Source: Vicinamibacteria bacterium
Lineage (GTDB): Bacteria > Acidobacteriota > Vicinamibacteria > Fen-336 > JAGNNV01
Assembly: GCA_019694155.1 (NCBI GenBank)
Contig: JAIBCN010000101.1
Coordinates: 1-36,550 of the forward strand
Direction: 5' to 3'
Length of the DNA: 36,550 bases
The notes below the pieces were generated by a model. That model was given only the letters and a program-made list of their open reading frames with translations, was not told the DNA's origin and searched no databases. Position 1 is the stretch's first letter. Every line of letters begins with the position of its first letter. Of the stretch, positions 34,110 to 36,550 are shown piece after piece. The position numbers and the translations under genes are program-made.

Positions 34110-36055
34110 AGCACGCGGATTTCGAGTGGCTGGAGGCCGATGGCCTCGGCGGTTTCGCTTCTCACACCTCCCTGGGCACGAGAACCAGGCGCTACCACGC
34201 CCTTCTTCTCGTCGCCCGCAAGCCCCCGACCGACCGCCGGGTCCTCGTGAACGGCGTCGACGTGGTGGTCGAGATCGGAAACGAGAAGCTCGCCCTCACC
34301 TCGCAGACCTACAAACCGGCGCTCGAAGGCGACAAGCCTGTGATTCGTCACGAAGGCCGGCCCCTGAAGTCGACGTTCGACGACTCGCTCTGGCCCTTGT
34401 GGACGTACGAGCTCGGCGACGGGCGGAGAATCGAGCACGCGGTCATGGTTCCACGCGGCCGACCCCTGGTCGTGCTCTCCTGGCGTCTGGTGTCGCCGGA
34501 GGCGGGTTCCGGCGCGAAGCTCACGGTCCGCCCCTTCCTCTCGGGCCGCGACTATCACGCTCTCCACCGCGAGAACCCCGACTTCAACTTCCGGCCTGAA
34601 ACGGACACCGCGAAGGGGCGGTGGGTGTTTCGGACATATGAGAGCGAGCCGGCGGTGGTCGCTCTGTCGAGCGGCGTCTTCGAGGAGCAGGGCTACTGGT
34701 ACCGCGACTTTTTCTACACGGAAGAGCGGGACCGGGGCCTCGAGTGCTTCGAAGACCTCGGAGCGCCCGGCACCTTCACCTTCGATCTCGGTTGCGGCGA
34801 AGCCTTCCTGGTCCTCGGAACCGAGGAGGGGACGAACGACCTCGAGGTCGACAGCCTCGGCGAGCGGATCGCCGCGATGCGGCTCTCCGAACGAGCCCGG
34901 CGCGAGGCGGCCCCCTCTCCGCTCGCCCGCGCGGCCTCGGCCTATGTGGTGCCGCGCGGCGAAGGCAGGACGGTTCTCGCGGGCTACCCGTGGTTCACGG
35001 ACTGGGGCCGCGACACCTTCATCGCGCTGCGCGGCCTGTGCCTCGCGACCAGCCGGCTGGGCGAGGCCAGGCGCATCCTCGTGCAATGGGCCGGATCCGT
35101 ATCTCACGGGATGCTGCCCAATCGCTTCACCGATTCGGGCGAACTGCCCGAGTTCAACAGCGTCGACGCCTCGCTGTGGTTCGTGGTCGCGGTGAGGGAT
35201 CTGCGGCTCGCCGAGAAGCGGGCGGGGATCTCCGCTTCGAACGTGGAGGAGTGGCGGCTGAACGCGGCCATCGTGGGCATCCTTCGCGGCTACGCCGCGG
35301 GGGGCCGGCACGGGATCCGGATGGACGGCGATCACCTGCTGCGAGCGGGTGAACCGGGCGTCCAGCTGACATGGATGGACGCCAAGGTGGGGGATCACGT
35401 GGTGACGCCGCGGATCGGAAAGCCGGTGGAGATCCAGGCGCTGTGGATCAACGCCCTGCGGATCGGGGAGGAGTTCGATTCCCGTTTCGGCGCCTGGGCC
35501 GAGGCCGCCGAAGCGTCCTTCAGCCAGCGGTTCTGGAACGAGGACACGCGATACCTTTACGACGTGGTCGACTGCGACCATGTGGCGGGACGGGTCGACG
35601 GCCGCATACGGCCGAACGCGCTCTATGCCGTTGGCGGCCTTCCCTTCCAGGTGCTCGGGGGCGAGCGCGCGAAGCAGGTGGTGCAGCTGGCGGAGGCAAA
35701 GCTCCTCACCCCGGCGGGCCTGCGCTCGCTGTCCCCCGAGGATCCCCAGTACCGGGGGACGTACCGCGGAAGCGTCTGGGCGCGCGACACCGCCTATCAC
35801 CAGGGCACGGTCTGGCCTTTCCTGATGGGTCCATTCGTGGAAGCCTGGGTGCGAACCCACGGCGACAGCGATGCGGTCCGGGACGAGGCGCGCCGGCTCT
35901 TCCTGACGCCATTCCTCGCCACCCTGGATCCGCATGGGATCGGGCATCTGCCCGAGATCGCGGAAGGTGACGAGCCGCACGCCCCTCGAGGCTGTCCCTT
36001 CCAGGCCTGGTCGGTGGGGGAGGCGCTGCGCCTCGATCGTATGGTCCTGCTCTAG
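34106..36055 (+). CDS. Amylo-alpha-1,6-glucosidase (GH133, glycogen-debranching type)
   Basis: The 649-residue protein fits bacterial GDE-type glycogen debranching proteins. The N-terminal domain (1 to about 265) has E-W-L-E-A-D-G-L-G-G-F-A-S followed by T-R-R-Y-H-A-L-L, the GDE_N signature. The C-terminal (alpha/alpha)6 domain has A-G-Y-P-W-F-T-D-W-G-R-D (292-303), G-M-L-P-N-R-F, Q-L-T-W-M-D-A-K, Y-H-Q-G-T-V-W-P and L-P-E-I. It cleaves alpha-1,6 branch stubs in glycogen or maltodextrins. The ATG at 34106 overlaps the GH63-like stop (ATGA) and has AAGGGAG at 34091-34097. Coupling of the two glucosidases suggests one alpha-glucan breakdown unit. No 4-alpha-glucanotransferase domain is seen. 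Confidence 0.92.
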   Translation: MKHADFEWLEADGLGGFASHTSLGTRTRRYHALLLVARKPPTDRRVLVNGVDVVVEIGNEKLALTSQTYKPALEGDKPVIRHEGRPLKSTFDDSLWPLWTYELGDGRRIEHAVMVPRGRPLVVLSWRLVSPEAGSGAKLTVRPFLSGRDYHALHRENPDFNFRPETDTAKGRWVFRTYESEPAVVALSSGVFEEQGYWYRDFFYTEERDRGLECFEDLGAPGTFTFDLGCGEAFLVLGTEEGTNDLEVDSLGERIAAMRLSERARREAAPSPLARAASAYVVPRGEGRTVLAGYPWFTDWGRDTFIALRGLCLATSRLGEARRILVQWAGSVSHGMLPNRFTDSGELPEFNSVDASLWFVVAVRDLRLAEKRAGISASNVEEWRLNAAIVGILRGYAAGGRHGIRMDGDHLLRAGEPGVQLTWMDAKVGDHVVTPRIGKPVEIQALWINALRIGEEFDSRFGAWAEAAEASFSQRFWNEDTRYLYDVVDCDHVAGRVDGRIRPNALYAVGGLPFQVLGGERAKQVVQLAEAKLLTPAGLRSLSPEDPQYRGTYRGSVWARDTAYHQGTVWPFLMGPFVEAWVRTHGDSDAVRDEARRLFLTPFLATLDPHGIGHLPEIAEGDEPHAPRGCPFQAWSVGEALRLDRMVLL

Positions 36056-36131
36056 TCAGAAGGGGGCGGACCGGACGGCGGTGGACGGCCGGTCGAAACC
36101 CCCGGACGCCCGGGAGCATCCAAAGCGAGTA

Positions 36132-36176
36132 TGACGGTGTCACATCCCTCCCGCCGCAAAATTCGCGTGCTAAGTT
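36132..36176 (+). promoter_or_regulatory. Upstream region of the ECF sigma factor gene
   Basis: The 127-base gap 36056-36182 holds an inverted repeat TGAC-GGT-GTCA (36132-36142) and an extended -10-like TGC-TAAGTT (36168-36176) ending six bases before the ATG at 36183. No -35 hexamer stands out. A weak hairpin GACCGG (36069-36074)/CCGGTC (36089-36094) follows the upstream gene and lacks a T-tract. Confidence 0.35.
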
Positions 36177-36182
36177 CCGCGC

Positions 36183-36550
36183 ATGGGCGTGTCCCCCAGT
36201 CAGGACGCGGAGTTGCTCAAGGCGCTGCGCGAGGGTCGCGAGGAAGCGTTCGAAACGCTGGTGCGGCTGCACACCGGACGCATGCTCTCGGTATGCCGGA
36301 GGATCCTGAGAAACGACGAGGAGGCCAGAGATGCGGTGCAGGAGGCATTCGTCTCCGCGTTTCGCGGCCTGGCGACCTTCGAGGGAACCTCCCTCCTCGG
36401 CACCTGGCTCCATCGCATCGCGGTGAACGCCTCGCTCATGCGGCTTCGTTCGAGGAAGCGCCGACCCGAGGAGTCGATCGAGGAGCTGCTTCCGGCCTTC
36501 AAGGACGACGGCCATGCGCGCATCGAGCCCCGGGACTTCTCGCCCTCCGC
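36183..36550 (+). CDS. ECF-type RNA polymerase sigma-70 factor, 5' part (cut by window end)
   Basis: The reading frame is open from ATG 36183 to the window end (122 full codons). The visible part is sigma region 2 of an extracytoplasmic-function sigma factor: L-L-K-A-L-R-E-G-R-E-E-A-F-E-T-L-V near 11-27, then R-I-L-R-N-D-E-E-A-R-D-A-V-Q-E-A-F-V-S-A-F and F-E-G-T-S-L-L-G-T-W-L-H-R-I-A-V-N-A. The D-A-V-Q-E-A-F segment is the core-RNAP and -10 contact helix. Region 4 lies outside. A downstream anti-sigma gene would be expected but cannot be seen. The start has no Shine-Dalgarno sequence and may be leaderless. Confidence 0.9.
   Translation, partial: MGVSPSQDAELLKALREGREEAFETLVRLHTGRMLSVCRRILRNDEEARDAVQEAFVSAFRGLATFEGTSLLGTWLHRIAVNASLMRLRSRKRRPEESIEELLPAFKDDGHARIEPRDFSPS

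Noticed and set aside
33989..35980. 663-codon minus-strand frame opposite the GH133 gene
   Set aside because: The plus strand has full debranching-enzyme motifs; the antisense frame has no recognisable motif and reflects GC-rich codon use.

Overview
The window is a GC-rich (roughly two-thirds G+C by eye), densely coded chromosomal segment of a Gram-negative (diderm) bacterium. Heptose-type LPS genes, several secreted metallopeptidases (M28, M20, M1-like), YfhO, DinB-like proteins and an octahaem cytochrome suit an Acidobacteriota-like soil or sediment lineage. That placement is inferred from gene content and composition only. No insertion sequence, integrase, CRISPR array or rRNA was seen.

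Layout. 1-4617 (+): the 3' part of a YfhO-like membrane protein, an exported M28 aminopeptidase, a pirin, and a membrane-anchored DUF4230-like protein coupled to the pirin. 4611-5174 (-): AlgH/YqgE. 5251-6612 (+): a single-chain 3-oxoacid CoA-transferase. 6620-7357 (-): CcdA, back to back with a secreted M1-like metallopeptidase (7356-9911, +). 9908-13108 (-): a large membrane protein fusing transporter-like helices, a spermidine-synthase-like domain and TPRs. 13211-15747 (+): a TlpA-type thioredoxin translationally coupled to an octahaem c-type cytochrome with HEAT and TPR segments. 15763-17987 (-): a DinB-like protein and an exported AbgB-like M20 hydrolase. 18159-18680 (+): a small decapeptide-repeat protein. 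A tRNA T-arm-like motif and a second DinB-like gene follow.

19313-30091 (-): ClpA, a SpoIIAA/STAS-like protein, then (in transcription order from 30091) a lipid A/inner-core LPS operon: kdtA, lpxK, a lpxL-type acyltransferase, waaF, gmhB, rfaE1 (heptose kinase), rfaE2 (heptose adenylyltransferase), a second GT9 heptosyltransferase and an ICMT-like methyltransferase. From lpxK to rfaE2 every junction is a stop/start overlap (GTGA or TGATG). The operon covers most of ADP-heptose synthesis plus Kdo and heptose transfer and lipid A phosphorylation and acylation. gmhA and hldD must lie elsewhere.

30178-36550 (+): a PlsC-like acyltransferase, a DoxX-family protein, a GH63/MGH1-type glucosidase coupled to a GH133 amylo-alpha-1,6-glucosidase (alpha-glucan breakdown), and the start of an ECF sigma factor cut by the window end.

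Outstanding points: the decapeptide-repeat protein; the LpxK with an altered P-loop; the three-part spermidine-synthase fusion; a symmetric promoter-like palindrome between kdtA and the acyltransferase; and three genes with a -10-like hexamer exactly 6 nt before the start codon, suggesting leaderless mRNAs. No clear defence or mobile system was found.
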